Assembly (NCBI RefSeq): GCF_018129085.1
Contig: NZ_JAAGBB010000001.1
Location: 248,001 to 312,000 of the forward strand
From: Plastoroseomonas hellenica
GTDB lineage: Bacteria; Pseudomonadota; Alphaproteobacteria; Acetobacterales; Acetobacteraceae
Reading direction: 5' to 3'
Length of the DNA stretch: 64,000 bases
In this document: positions 41,248 to 50,600 of the stretch, in pieces
Layout: the number at the start of each line of letters is the position of its first letter
Numbering within the stretch: the first letter of the stretch is position 1
Notes under the pieces: generated by a model
Databases searched by the model: none
What the model was told of the DNA's origin: nothing
What the model saw: only the letters and a program-made list of their open reading frames with translations
Position numbers and translations under genes: made by a program

Positions 41248-41374
41248 CGCAGAGTTTTCGTTCCGGAAACGCATCTTCGCTGTCGAGCTTCGCTGCCGCC
41301 TCGTCCTAGCCTTTTGAGAGCGAAGACCGGCCGCATTCCGTGGTGTCGCGCTCGGGCCATGAGGGGGCGACAGG

Positions 41375-43825
41375 GTGCGCAAGGGACAGTTGGGCTGGCA
41401 GCCGGCACGGGCGGCCGCCAGAGGGATTCTGCTGACGGCGGCGACGGTGGCCTGCGTCGCGAAGGGCGTGCCCGCCCGGGCCCAGGACAGCGGCGCTCCG
41501 ACCCGGGCGGAGGCGGGGGCCGAGCGCGTCTTCGATATCCCTGCCGGCCCCCTGGGCACGGTGCTGACCGCCTTCGGGGAAGCGGCGGGCTATCGCGTGC
41601 TCGCCGCGACTGAGGCCATCGGCAGCCGGCGGAGCCCCGGTGTCTCCGGGCGCATGGCGCCGGAACAGGCACTGCGGCGGCTGCTCGCCGGCACCGGCAT
41701 GACCTATCGGCTGACCGCGCCTGCGACGGTGACGCTGATCCCTCTGCCGGCCGGCAGCACCGATGAGAGCGGCGCCGTCAACCTGCCGGAGATCAATGTC
41801 AGCGCCGGCCTGGATCGTGGCTGGAGCCCAGTGCGCGGCTATGTCGCGCCACTGAGCGCGACCGGCACCCGCGCGGACACGCCGATCATCGAGACGCCGC
41901 AATCGATCTCCGTCATCACCCGCGACCAGATGGATGCGCAGCGTGCCGACACCATCGGCGAGGCGATCCGCTACACGCCGGGCATCATGCTGAGCCAGGG
42001 CTTCCGGCGCAGCGACGAGACTTTCGTGCTGCGCGGCTTCCAGGGCTCCGAGCAGCTTGGCACGCTGTATCGCGACGGCATGCGCTGGGGCGCCAACAAC
42101 TATGGCCTCGGCCTGACCGAACCCTATGGGCTGGAGCGTGTGGAGGTGCTGCGCGGTCCCGCCTCCATCATCTTCGGCGCCACCGAGCCGGGCGGCATCG
42201 TCAACCTGATCAGCAAGCGGCCGAGCTTCACGCCGCTGCATGAGATCGAGCTGAGCGCCCGCAGCGACGGCAATTACCGTCTCGCCTTCGATCTCGGTGG
42301 GCCGCTCGATGCCGAAGGCACGCTCGCCTATCGCCTGACCGGGGCGTGGCGTGAGGGCGACACCATGATCGACCACATCCCGGATGATCGCCGCTTCCTG
42401 CAGGGCGGCCTCACCTGGCGGCCCGGCGCCGATACCTCGGTCACCTTCCTCGCCAACTACTACAATGGTGAGACGCGCTACAGCTACGGCTATCCCTTCA
42501 GCGGCACGGTGCTGGACAACCGTAACGGCCGTATCGCCAGCAACCGCTTCGTGGGCGAGCCTGGCTTCGACTACTACCGCACCGAGAACCTGGCGCTCGG
42601 CTACCTCGCCGAGCACCGCTTCGACGATGTCTGGACGGTGCGGCAGAACGTCCGCTACCTGACCGCGAGCGCGGATATCCGAGACCTGCAGTTCCTCACC
42701 CTGCTGCCGGACCAGCGCACCGTCACCCGCTCGGCCGAGAACCGGCGCACCAGCTCCACGCAATTCGTCATCGACAACCAGGTGCAGGCGCGGCTGGTCT
42801 TCGGGCCGGTCGAGCAGACCATCGTCGCCGGCCTCGAATACACCGACACGCGGCTGGTCGATATCCGCGGCGTGGCGCGGGTGGGCGTGCCGACGCTCGA
42901 TCTCTTCGCGCCGCGCTACGGCACCGCGGTGGTGCCGGTCGCGCGGCTCGGCAGCACGCTCAACACCCTCAATCAGACCCGGCAGATCGGCCTCTATCTG
43001 CAGGACCAGGTGCGGATCGCTGATCGGCTGATCCTGTCGCTCGGGGGGCGCTATGACTGGGTGGAATCCGACATCACCAACCGGCTGGGGCGTACCGCGC
43101 TCTCGGTCAGCGATGGCGCCTTCAGCGGGCGGTTCGGCCTCGTCTACCTTTTCGACAGCGGCTTCGCGCCCTATGCGAGCTATGCGGAATCCTTCCAGCC
43201 GACGACCAGCGGCACGACCTTCGATAGCTCCGCCCTGCGTCCGACGCGCGGGCGGCAATACGAGGTCGGCATCCGCTACCAGCCGCCAGGCCGGCAGAGC
43301 CTGATCACCGTCGCGGGTTATGAGCTGACCAAGGAGAACGTCACCACGGTCGACCCCGCGCATCCCGGCTTCGTGACCCAGGCGGGCGAGGTGCGCGCGC
43401 GCGGCGTCGAGGTGGAAGGGCGCTTCAGCCTCGACAACAATATCGGGCTCATTGCGTCCTACGCCTATACCGATGCGCGGATCACCCGGTCGAACGGTCC
43501 CGATCTCGGCCGCATACCGGCGGGCGTGCCGACCCATCAGGCAGCTCTCTGGGCCGACTACACGGTGCGCGAGGGCGCGCTGGAGGGGCTCGGCTTCGGG
43601 GCCGGGCTGCGTTACATCAGCACCACGCGTGACACGGCGAATTCCGTCCGTGTGCCGGACTACACGCTGGCGGATGCGATGGTCCGCTACGACTTCGCGG
43701 AGCGCTGGCGCCTGTCGCTCAACGTCACCAACCTGTTCGACCGCCGCTATGTCGCGTCCTGCACCTATGCCTGCTTCTACGGCGACCGGCTGACCGCGAC
43801 GGCGGCGCTGCGCTATCGCTGGTGA
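41375..43825 (+). CDS. TonB-dependent siderophore receptor with STN signalling domain
   Basis: 816-aa outer-membrane receptor (GTG start). After a signal peptide (near residue 36), an STN domain spans about 50-110 (FDIPAGPLGTVLTAFGEAAG and ALRRLLAGTGMTYRL). The plug follows (TPQSISVITRDQMDAQRADT and VEVLRGPASIIFGATEPGGI). A 22-strand barrel ends LTATAALRYRW. The STN domain marks a signalling receptor acting through the adjacent FecR-type and sigma proteins. FpvA/FoxA-like ferric-siderophore uptake is likely; the siderophore is unknown. Confidence 0.95.
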   Translation: MRKGQLGWQPARAAARGILLTAATVACVAKGVPARAQDSGAPTRAEAGAERVFDIPAGPLGTVLTAFGEAAGYRVLAATEAIGSRRSPGVSGRMAPEQALRRLLAGTGMTYRLTAPATVTLIPLPAGSTDESGAVNLPEINVSAGLDRGWSPVRGYVAPLSATGTRADTPIIETPQSISVITRDQMDAQRADTIGEAIRYTPGIMLSQGFRRSDETFVLRGFQGSEQLGTLYRDGMRWGANNYGLGLTEPYGLERVEVLRGPASIIFGATEPGGIVNLISKRPSFTPLHEIELSARSDGNYRLAFDLGGPLDAEGTLAYRLTGAWREGDTMIDHIPDDRRFLQGGLTWRPGADTSVTFLANYYNGETRYSYGYPFSGTVLDNRNGRIASNRFVGEPGFDYYRTENLALGYLAEHRFDDVWTVRQNVRYLTASADIRDLQFLTLLPDQRTVTRSAENRRTSSTQFVIDNQVQARLVFGPVEQTIVAGLEYTDTRLVDIRGVARVGVPTLDLFAPRYGTAVVPVARLGSTLNTLNQTRQIGLYLQDQVRIADRLILSLGGRYDWVESDITNRLGRTALSVSDGAFSGRFGLVYLFDSGFAPYASYAESFQPTTSGTTFDSSALRPTRGRQYEVGIRYQPPGRQSLITVAGYELTKENVTTVDPAHPGFVTQAGEVRARGVEVEGRFSLDNNIGLIASYAYTDARITRSNGPDLGRIPAGVPTHQAALWADYTVREGALEGLGFGAGLRYISTTRDTANSVRVPDYTLADAMVRYDFAERWRLSLNVTNLFDRRYVASCTYACFYGDRLTATAALRYRW

Positions 43826-43837
43826 CGGTCGCCGTGA

Positions 43838-44602
43838 TCATCCCGGCTCGGCGGCGATCAGGTAGTCATGGCCGTGCACCAGGCCGCCTTCCTGATCGCA
43901 GAGGAGCTGGGCATGCCGGCGCAGTTCGGCCGCCTGCCCGGCGAGCGCTTTCGCCAGCGCAGCGTCGGCGGTCCGGGCGATGAGGGCGCTGGCGGTCGCG
44001 ATCTGCAGCTCGACCCAGCGCATGTCGTAGTGGTTGGGGAAGCGCTGCGCGAAGCGGATGCGGAGCCCCGCCCCGGCTAGCCGGTCCGCCACCCATTCGG
44101 CGGGATATTCCCGATAGGGCGTCTCACCCGCCAGCAGATGGCAGGCATCGCGGAAGCGTCCGATTTCCTGCACCAGACGCCCCGCCGCATCCTCCGGCCG
44201 GCCGAGGACATAGGGATCGAGCCCGATCACATAGAGCCGGCGCCGGACCAGCGGCCGCAGGCGCAGGAAGAGGTTTTCTTGGAAATAAGGCGCATAGGCT
44301 TCGAGCGCCCCGAGCAGATACTCCGCGATGACCGTGTCATGCGCTTCGCCGGCCAGCAGCGCCGGATCGGCCCAGTTGCCGGCGATCAGGCGGTCCCCGG
44401 CGCGCATCTGGTGCGCCACGGCCGCACGCGTCTTGGCCAGCAGGTCGGGATCGGCGCTGACGCCGGTCCAGCGCAGGCTCGGCAGGAAGCTGATCCAGCC
44501 TGCCGATCGGGCGCCGGTGCCGGCGTCGAGGACCGATCCCCAGGGCATCCCGCCCTGCAGCCGCTCGATGACGCCGAACAGCCCGGGCGAGGGCACGCCC
44601 AC
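43838..44602 (-). CDS. Class I SAM-dependent methyltransferase-like protein
   Basis: The 254-aa protein has GSVLDAGTGARSAGWISFLP near residue 22 (motif I, DAGTG) and LAGEAHDTVIAEYLLGALEA (motif IV region). It sits 7 bases after the haem-type TonB receptor on the same strand, so it is co-transcribed. Substrate unknown; similar genes recur next to TonB receptors, but I cannot name a function. Confidence 0.75.
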   Translation of the reverse strand: MGVPSPGLFGVIERLQGGMPWGSVLDAGTGARSAGWISFLPSLRWTGVSADPDLLAKTRAAVAHQMRAGDRLIAGNWADPALLAGEAHDTVIAEYLLGALEAYAPYFQENLFLRLRPLVRRRLYVIGLDPYVLGRPEDAAGRLVQEIGRFRDACHLLAGETPYREYPAEWVADRLAGAGLRIRFAQRFPNHYDMRWVELQIATASALIARTADAALAKALAGQAAELRRHAQLLCDQEGGLVHGHDYLIAAEPG

Positions 44603-44609
44603 GCCCGCG

Positions 44610-46655
44610 TCAGAAGCGCAGCGTCAGACCGCCGATGATGGTGCGGCCACGACCGCCATCCACGGTCTCGGAGGCGGGCAGGGTGTAGGTCTGGTTGCTG
44701 ATGTTGGTCACGTTGAAGAAGGCGGTCAGGTTGTCGTTCATCCGCCAGGATCCGTAGAGGTCGCCGGTGGTGTAGGAGTTGATCGGGACCGCCGTCGCCG
44801 CCGTGCTGGCCGACTGCGTGCGGCCGACGACGCGCAGTCGGGCGCCGAGCGTGAGCTGGCGTTCGAAGAGGCGGACGCCGGCATCGAAGGTGAGGTTGCT
44901 GCGCGGCAGATAGCTGCGATCGGCGCCGTCGGCGTAGTCGATGCTGGTATGCGTGTAGGCGACGTTGAAGTAGGCCAGGCCGGTGTCGTAGCCGCCCTCG
45001 ATCTCGACCCCGCTCAGCCGGCTGGTGCCGGGTACGTTCTCGTAGAAATTGAAACTGCGCGATGCGCCGGTGATCGAGGAGCCGCGCACGGCGACCAGGT
45101 TGATCAGGTCCTCCACGTCATTGTCGAAATAGGCGACCTTCACGCGCAGCCGATCGCCATCCATGAACAGGTTCCGCCGCAGCACATTGGTACCGATCTC
45201 CCAGCCTTGCGAGCGCTCCGGCTGCAGATAGGGATTGGGATAGAAAGTGGAGGTGCCGCCAGCGGAATGCGGGCCGGAATACATGGTCTCGGAGATGGTG
45301 GGTGGGCGGAAGGCCCAGCCATAGGTGGCATAGAACTGCAGCCCCGGCAGCGGTCGCACCGCGAGCGTCAGGCGCGGACTGACCCGGCCTTCACCGCGGT
45401 CGACGCTGTAGGGGCCGGTCACCGGCACGCCGATCGCCGGCGCGGCATAGCCTTCCGCGTCGATGTCGAAGCGGTCGTAGCGCAGGCCGAGGACCGCGTC
45501 GAAGATGCCGCGGGTGACGGTGGCCTGGGAATAGACACCGGTCATGCTGAGGCGCCCGTCACCATTGACGCCGCCCTTGCGGGTTTCCGTGTCGTCGGTC
45601 GCGTATTGCGCGCCGTAGAGCCACTCCACGTCGGCGCCGCCGAGGGCGAAGCGCGAGGTGTTCGAGAGGCCGACCTCATAGGCGCTGTTGACGATGCGCC
45701 GGCCGGAGGCGGTGGTCGAGAAGGCGCCGGCCTCGGTCAGGTAGTTGTTCATCCGGATCTGGTTGTAGGAAGCGCTGGCCTGCAGATCGATCCAGGGATT
45801 GTCCGATGGGCGGAAGTTGTAGGCGAGGCGGATCAGGTTCGATTGCATCGTCTGGTCATAAAAATTCGAGACGAAGCGGTTGGTGTAGACGCTGCCGGTC
45901 AGGGCCAGCCGGTGCTCGGGATTGGGATCCCAGTTGAGCCGGAACAGGCCGGAACGCAGGGATTGCTCGGTGTTCGGTACGGTCTGGCCGCGGCCATTCT
46001 CGTAGGCGGAGTTGGTGCGGCCGCTGGCGCCGGCCAGCACGCTGATGCCTTCGCCGAGGCGCGCCGCACCAATCAGGCTGGCATTCCACTGATAGCCATT
46101 GGTGCCGGTCATGCCGGTGAGGCGACCGCCCATGGTCTGACCGGGGCGCAGGATGTCCTCGACATTGAGCAGGCGGAAATTCACCGCGCCGACCAGCGCG
46201 CCCATGCCGGACGGTCCGCTGATCGCGCCGCGCTCCACATCGATGCCGGAGAGGAAGGCCGGATCGATATAGGCGAAGGACCCGCCTTCATGGCCGGCCG
46301 GCCGGAAGTTCTGCCGCACACCTTCAACCATCATGTTGACGCGGCCGACGCCCTCGAGCCCGCGAATGTTCACGGAGACGCCGGGCTGGGAGGAGAAGCC
46401 GCCGGCCGCGACGCCCGGCACCGTCTCCAGCAGGCGGTTGGTGTCGCCGCCTTCGCGGATCTGCTCGGGCGTCACGCGGCTGACCGCGGCGGGCGTCTCA
46501 AAGGGCGCATCGGCGGCCTGGCCTTCGGCGGTGACCGGCTGCAGGCGCGTGGCCGCCGGAGCAGCCTCCTGCGCGGCCGCGGCGAGCGTGCCGACGGCAT
46601 AGAGCGCGGTCGTGGCCAAGAGACCGCGCAGCACATTGAATCCCATTCTCGTCAT
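44610..46655 (-). CDS. TonB-dependent haem/haemoglobin-type receptor
   Basis: 681-aa receptor from ATG 46655 (AAGGGG ribosome site). The signal peptide ends near AAAAQ (residue 29). The plug contains TPEQIREGGDTNRLLETVPG and VSVNIRGLEGVGRVNMMVEG. The barrel carries FRPPTISETMYSGPH and YPNPYLQPERSQGWEIG, positioned like the FRAP and NPDL/NPNL motifs of haem receptors, and ends GGLTLRF. No STN domain. A Fur-like box lies upstream at 46733. Ligand choice (haem versus siderophore) rests on those motifs only. Confidence 0.85.
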   Translation of the reverse strand: MTRMGFNVLRGLLATTALYAVGTLAAAAQEAAPAATRLQPVTAEGQAADAPFETPAAVSRVTPEQIREGGDTNRLLETVPGVAAGGFSSQPGVSVNIRGLEGVGRVNMMVEGVRQNFRPAGHEGGSFAYIDPAFLSGIDVERGAISGPSGMGALVGAVNFRLLNVEDILRPGQTMGGRLTGMTGTNGYQWNASLIGAARLGEGISVLAGASGRTNSAYENGRGQTVPNTEQSLRSGLFRLNWDPNPEHRLALTGSVYTNRFVSNFYDQTMQSNLIRLAYNFRPSDNPWIDLQASASYNQIRMNNYLTEAGAFSTTASGRRIVNSAYEVGLSNTSRFALGGADVEWLYGAQYATDDTETRKGGVNGDGRLSMTGVYSQATVTRGIFDAVLGLRYDRFDIDAEGYAAPAIGVPVTGPYSVDRGEGRVSPRLTLAVRPLPGLQFYATYGWAFRPPTISETMYSGPHSAGGTSTFYPNPYLQPERSQGWEIGTNVLRRNLFMDGDRLRVKVAYFDNDVEDLINLVAVRGSSITGASRSFNFYENVPGTSRLSGVEIEGGYDTGLAYFNVAYTHTSIDYADGADRSYLPRSNLTFDAGVRLFERQLTLGARLRVVGRTQSASTAATAVPINSYTTGDLYGSWRMNDNLTAFFNVTNISNQTYTLPASETVDGGRGRTIIGGLTLRF

Positions 46656-46732
46656 GAGATGCCCCTTCCACCCGACGGTCGCCCTTCCCGTCAGTGGGGG
46701 TTGCACCTTTGGTTGATGGCGGCGCATTTAAT

Positions 46733-46751
46733 GCAAGTGATTCTTAATTGC
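46733..46751. promoter_or_regulatory. Fur-like box upstream of the haem-type receptor
   Basis: GCAAGTGATTCTTAATTGC is an imperfect palindrome 78 bases before the receptor ATG at 46655. It follows the same pattern as the box at 46816. Confidence 0.5.
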
Positions 46752-46815
46752 AATACTGTAAGTGATACAATCTGCAATCCGGCGACGGGACGAGCAGCCA
46801 GGCAGCGAACCTATT

Positions 46816-46834
46816 GCGAATGACTCTCATTCGC
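46816..46834. promoter_or_regulatory. Perfect palindromic Fur-like box upstream of the EF-hand gene
   Basis: GCGAATGA-CTC-TCATTCGC has perfect 8-base arms around a 3-base centre, the form of alphaproteobacterial Fur boxes. It ends 44 bases before the EF-hand gene's ATG. It lies between two divergent genes, both possible targets. Confidence 0.65.
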
Positions 46835-46878
46835 GTTAACAAATCCGGCATCCGATAACCAACCGCAAGAGGGCGTCC

Positions 46879-47400
46879 ATGACGATCCGCCTTTCGCTCG
46901 CCTTAGGCGCCTGCATTCTTGGGCTCGCCACGCCAAGCCTCGCACAGGCACCTGCCGCACCCGCCGAACGGCCGAGCCCAGAAGCGGCCGCCGCCGCACA
47001 GCAGCGCTTCCGCGAGCGCTTCTTCCGGCAATACGACAGCAACCGCGACGGCAGCGTGACCCGCGCCGAATACGATGCCGCGCGCGAGGCGCAGTTCCGC
47101 GCGACCGATCGCGATGGTGATGGCGCCTTGTCCCAGGTCGAATACGTCGCCGAATATGAAGGCCGGCTCCGCGCCGATTATGGGCAGCGGCCGCTGGACG
47201 ATGATTTCCGTCGCGCCATCGAGCAGGCGCACCGGCGCTTCCGCGCGATCGACCGGGATGGGGACCGCAGCATCAGCCGCGCCGAATACGACGCCGTGGC
47301 CGGCCGCACCTTCGCCCAGGCCGACAGCAATGGCGATGCCACCGTCACCGCCGCCGATGCCGGGGCGATCCATCCGGTGTCGCAGCCGCGGCGGGACTGA
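46879..47400 (+). CDS. Periplasmic protein with four EF-hand loops
   Basis: 173-aa protein with a signal peptide ending SLAQA (about residue 24). Four EF-hand loops follow: DSNRDGSVTRAE (53-64), DRDGDGALSQVE (77-88), DRDGDRSISRAE (125-136) and DSNGDATVTAAD (149-160). The first three end in Glu at position 12, as needed for calcium binding; the fourth has Asp. Its Fur-like palindrome and divergent orientation from a haem-type receptor suggest iron-linked expression. Confidence 0.9.
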   Translation: MTIRLSLALGACILGLATPSLAQAPAAPAERPSPEAAAAAQQRFRERFFRQYDSNRDGSVTRAEYDAAREAQFRATDRDGDGALSQVEYVAEYEGRLRADYGQRPLDDDFRRAIEQAHRRFRAIDRDGDRSISRAEYDAVAGRTFAQADSNGDATVTAADAGAIHPVSQPRRD

Positions 47401-47418
47401 GCGCCGGCCGCCTGGTCT

Positions 47419-49788
47419 TCAGCCGACCGCCGCGCGCGTCTTGCGCGCGGTGACCGGCACTGCCTCGGTGCCGATGATGCCGGCCGCTTCCAGCCGCGCC
47501 AGCTCCGCGGGTGAGAGGCCGAGCTGGCCGCCCAGCACGGCCGCGTTATCCTCGCCGAGCGTCGGCGCCGGGCGGCGCACCGCGTAAGGGCCGCGCCCGG
47601 CTTCGCGGAAGGGCGCCGAGGGCTGCGCATGCGGGCCGAGAAAGGCGCGGTCGATCGGCTGCCAGAAGCCGCGGGCGCGCAGATGCGGGTCGTGGTAGAG
47701 GCCGGTCGGCCAGCGCAGCGCGCCCGCCGCGACACCTTCGGCCTGCAGCGCGGCCATGGCACCATCGGCCGTTCGTCTGCGTGTCCAGTCGGAGAGCGCC
47801 GCCTCCAGCGCGGCTTCCCGCTGCCGGCGGCCCGCCGCTGTCGACAGCGCAGGATCGGCCGCGAGCTCCGGCCGACCGATCGCCCGGCAGAGACCCTGCC
47901 ATGTCGCATCATCGGTCACCGCGACCGCGATCCAACCATCCGCCGCGCAGGGGAAGCAGCCATGCGGCACCTGGGCCGGGTGCCGGTTGCCGAAGCGGGG
48001 CCCCGGCGATCCCGTCGCCGATTGCGCGACGATCCAGGGCGCCACCAGGGGGAACATGCACTCCACCTGCGCGAGGTCGATATGCTGCCCCTCGCCGGTG
48101 CGGGCGCGGTGCAGCAGCGCGGTCAGCAGCGCCGCCGCGGCATTGAGGCCGCCGACCGGGTCGCCATAGGCGAGCTGGTTGGTGGTGGGCGGCCAATCCG
48201 CCTCGCCCGAGACGCTGGGCAGGCCCGAGGCATGCTCCAGGGTGGAGCCATAGGCGCGGGCATCCCGCCAGGGTCCGCTGCCGCCGAAGGCCGGCATGGA
48301 GACCATTACCAGATCCGGCCGCTCGGCAGCGAGCGCGGGGTAATCGAGTCCGAGTTTCGGCAACACGTCTCGCGCGTAATTCTCGACGACCGCATCGGCA
48401 TCCTCCACCAGGCGCTTCAGCAGCGCGGCGCCCTCCGGCACCGAGAGGTCGAGGGTGACGCCGGCCTTGTTGCGGTTGAGCACGCCGAAGCGCAGATCCT
48501 TCTCGTATTGCCGATCGGTGAAGAAGGCCTCGCGCGGATCGACGCCGCGCCACCAGTCCGGATACTGCCGTGCCTCGACCTTCACCACCTCGGCGCCGAG
48601 GTCGGCGAGCTGGCGGGTGCAGAGCGGCCCGGCCCAGCCCATGGAGAGGTCGACGACGCGCAGCCCCGCCAGAGGCAGGCCGGTACTGCGGCCGGGCACC
48701 GGCGCGACGCGAGGCGGGAGCGGCATGCCGTCATGCGCACCGGGGCACGGCGCGGTGCCGCCGGCCCGCGGCGGCGTGCGCGTCAGGTGTTGCGGCAGGG
48801 TAGGGCCTTCGAAAGCCGCATCGCCGATGCGCACTGTGCCGAAGGCATTGCGGGCGCGGTGCATCGGCGTGGCGAGGAGCGTCGCCATGTCGGGCACCAC
48901 CGCGAAAGGCAGGCGGCGCGCCAGCGCCTCCTCGAACCATGCGGCGGCGCTGCGTTCGGCGAGGCGCGGCACGAAGAGCGCCTCGAGCTCCGTCACATGG
49001 CGCAGCCGGTCGATGCCCATGACGAAGCGCGGATCCCGTCCCACCTCCGGCGCGCCGATCATCTCGCAAAAGGCGCGAAACTGCGCCGGCGTCACGACGG
49101 TGACGCCGAGCCAGCCTTCGCGGCAAGGATAGACGCCGAGTGGACAGGTGGGGGCGAAGCGGTTCACGCCATGCCGGCGATCCACTTCGGGATGGGTCAG
49201 GCCCTGCGCCGCCTGGTACTCCGCGACCGTGACATTGGCCTCGTGGATGCTGACCTCGAGCCGCCGCGGCGCGCCCGAGAGCAGGGCCGCGGTGACGGCA
49301 TTGAAGGCGGCGATGCCGCCCAGCACCGCACCCGCAATGCCGCCCAGCATGGAGGGCGGCCCTTCGGCCGGACCGGTGCCGGTGAAGACGCCGGCGAGCG
49401 CGCGGCAGGTGACGTCGGTCGCGGCGAAGCCGGCATAGGGGCCGCTCTCGCCGAACCAGGAGATCAGCGCGGTGATCGGCGCTTCCGGGCCGCGCGCTCC
49501 GGGCGGCCGCGCCTCCAGCAGCACGTCGAAACCCGATGCCGCGGGCGGCGCCGTCACGCTGCGCTTGTTGGTGTTGAGCCAGGCGAAGAGGGCGGATTCC
49601 GCGCCGCCATCGCCGGTCGCGACCAGCGGCGGCTCGCGGCGCAGCGCATCGCCCTCGGGCGATTCCAGCTTCACCACGGCGGCACCGAAATCCGCGAAGA
49701 GCTTGCCGGCATAGGCCAGGGCGACGCCGCTTCCGGCCTCCATCACACGAAGATGGGCAAGCGGAAGGGCGTCGCGGTCAGGCGGCAT
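47419..49788 (-). CDS. Tandem-domain CaiB/BaiF-family CoA-transferase
   Basis: 789-aa protein with two family III CoA-transferase halves. The second (about residue 370 onwards) is complete: LPLAGLRVVDLSMGWAGPLC, LADLGAEVVKVEARQYPDWW, NRNKAGVTLDLS, VVENYARDVLPKLGLDY and DLVMVSMPAFGGSGP. The first half keeps LAYAGKLFADFGAAVVKLES and NTNKRSV but its middle is shortened, so it may be non-catalytic. Such enzymes move CoA between organic acids. It is read away from a GntR gene whose candidate operator lies at 49833. Confidence 0.9.
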   Translation of the reverse strand: MPPDRDALPLAHLRVMEAGSGVALAYAGKLFADFGAAVVKLESPEGDALRREPPLVATGDGGAESALFAWLNTNKRSVTAPPAASGFDVLLEARPPGARGPEAPITALISWFGESGPYAGFAATDVTCRALAGVFTGTGPAEGPPSMLGGIAGAVLGGIAAFNAVTAALLSGAPRRLEVSIHEANVTVAEYQAAQGLTHPEVDRRHGVNRFAPTCPLGVYPCREGWLGVTVVTPAQFRAFCEMIGAPEVGRDPRFVMGIDRLRHVTELEALFVPRLAERSAAAWFEEALARRLPFAVVPDMATLLATPMHRARNAFGTVRIGDAAFEGPTLPQHLTRTPPRAGGTAPCPGAHDGMPLPPRVAPVPGRSTGLPLAGLRVVDLSMGWAGPLCTRQLADLGAEVVKVEARQYPDWWRGVDPREAFFTDRQYEKDLRFGVLNRNKAGVTLDLSVPEGAALLKRLVEDADAVVENYARDVLPKLGLDYPALAAERPDLVMVSMPAFGGSGPWRDARAYGSTLEHASGLPSVSGEADWPPTTNQLAYGDPVGGLNAAAALLTALLHRARTGEGQHIDLAQVECMFPLVAPWIVAQSATGSPGPRFGNRHPAQVPHGCFPCAADGWIAVAVTDDATWQGLCRAIGRPELAADPALSTAAGRRQREAALEAALSDWTRRRTADGAMAALQAEGVAAGALRWPTGLYHDPHLRARGFWQPIDRAFLGPHAQPSAPFREAGRGPYAVRRPAPTLGEDNAAVLGGQLGLSPAELARLEAAGIIGTEAVPVTARKTRAAVG

Positions 49789-49832
49789 GGGAACGGTCTT
49801 CCTCCTCGCCGGGACCTTCTGCCGGGCCCGCC

Positions 49833-49851
49833 ATATTTGTGATCATAGAAT
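49833..49851. promoter_or_regulatory. Candidate GntR operator upstream of the CoA-transferase
   Basis: ATATTTGTGATCATAGAAT lies 45 bases before the CoA-transferase start. Its core TTTGTGATCATA resembles the reverse strand of the site at 50601 (TTTGTTATCACAT), on the other side of the regulator gene. Confidence 0.45.
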
Positions 49852-49869
49852 AAGGTGGCGGCTCGGGCG

Positions 49870-50553
49870 TCAAGCCCTGGCGGTGACGTTGATCTCCGGC
49901 AGCCGGCGCAGCAGCGCATCGGAATAGACGGCGATGTCGCGCTGCATGGCGAGGCGCGCGAGCGTCGGGTCGCGTTCCCGCATCGCGCGGATCACCGCAT
50001 TGTGCGGATGCTCTTCCGGCTTGTGCAGGAAGCGCATCTGCTTCAGCGCGAAGTTCAGCGGGCCGCATTGCAGCCAGAGGCCTTCCACGATGCGCAGCAG
50101 CACCGGCATGTCGGCCAGCGCGCAGGTCGCCATGTGGAAGCGCTCGTTCTCGATCATCATGTCCTGCATGCGGCCTTCGAGCCGGGCCTCGGTCATGCGG
50201 GCATGGATGGCGGCCAGGCGATCCGCGTCGGCGGAGCTGGCGCGCTCCGCGGCGCGTTCGGCGGCCTTGCCTTCCAGATCGATGCGCAGCTCGCAGACCT
50301 CGCGCAGCCGCTCGTCGGAGAGCACCGGCACGCGCGCCGAGCGGTGATCGATCTGCTCCAGCGCATTCTCGCTGACCAGCCGCGCCAGCGCCTCCCGGAC
50401 CGGGGTCAGACTGACGCCGAGTTCCTCGGCGAGGGTGCGCAGCTTGAGCTTCTCGCCGGGGCGGAAGCGGCTGCGCATCAGCTCCGTGCGCAGCCAGTGA
50501 TGCACGCGGATGGCGACACGCTCATGGCCCTCGGCGCGGGGCTCGGCATCCAT
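49870..50553 (-). CDS. GntR-family regulator with FCD domain
   Basis: 227-aa regulator. The winged helix contains KLKLRTLAEELGVSLTPVRE and ALARLVSENALEQIDHR. The all-helical FCD effector domain contains LCELRIDLEGKAAERAAERA-like residues, RFHMATCALADMPVLLRIVE and EHPHNAVIRAMRERD with metal/ligand histidines. It lies between the CoA-transferase and the biotin carboxylase operon, and similar operator-like sequences flank both sides, so it probably controls both. Confidence 0.93.
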   Translation of the reverse strand: MDAEPRAEGHERVAIRVHHWLRTELMRSRFRPGEKLKLRTLAEELGVSLTPVREALARLVSENALEQIDHRSARVPVLSDERLREVCELRIDLEGKAAERAAERASSADADRLAAIHARMTEARLEGRMQDMMIENERFHMATCALADMPVLLRIVEGLWLQCGPLNFALKQMRFLHKPEEHPHNAVIRAMRERDPTLARLAMQRDIAVYSDALLRRLPEINVTARA

Positions 50554-50600
50554 GGGCGGCTTCCCTCGGTCTCTTGACAGGCTCCGGCGTCAGGCGCGGA

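Noticed and set aside
41265-41306. FecI-type promoter (GGAAAC with CGTCC) before the siderophore receptor
   Set aside because: The spacing between the two elements is 31 bases, far from the 16-17 expected, so the match is probably chance.
44328-46823. 831-aa rightward ORF opposite the haem-type receptor
   Set aside because: It mirrors the receptor gene, is Ala/Gly/Arg/Asp-rich without any domain, and lacks a ribosome site.
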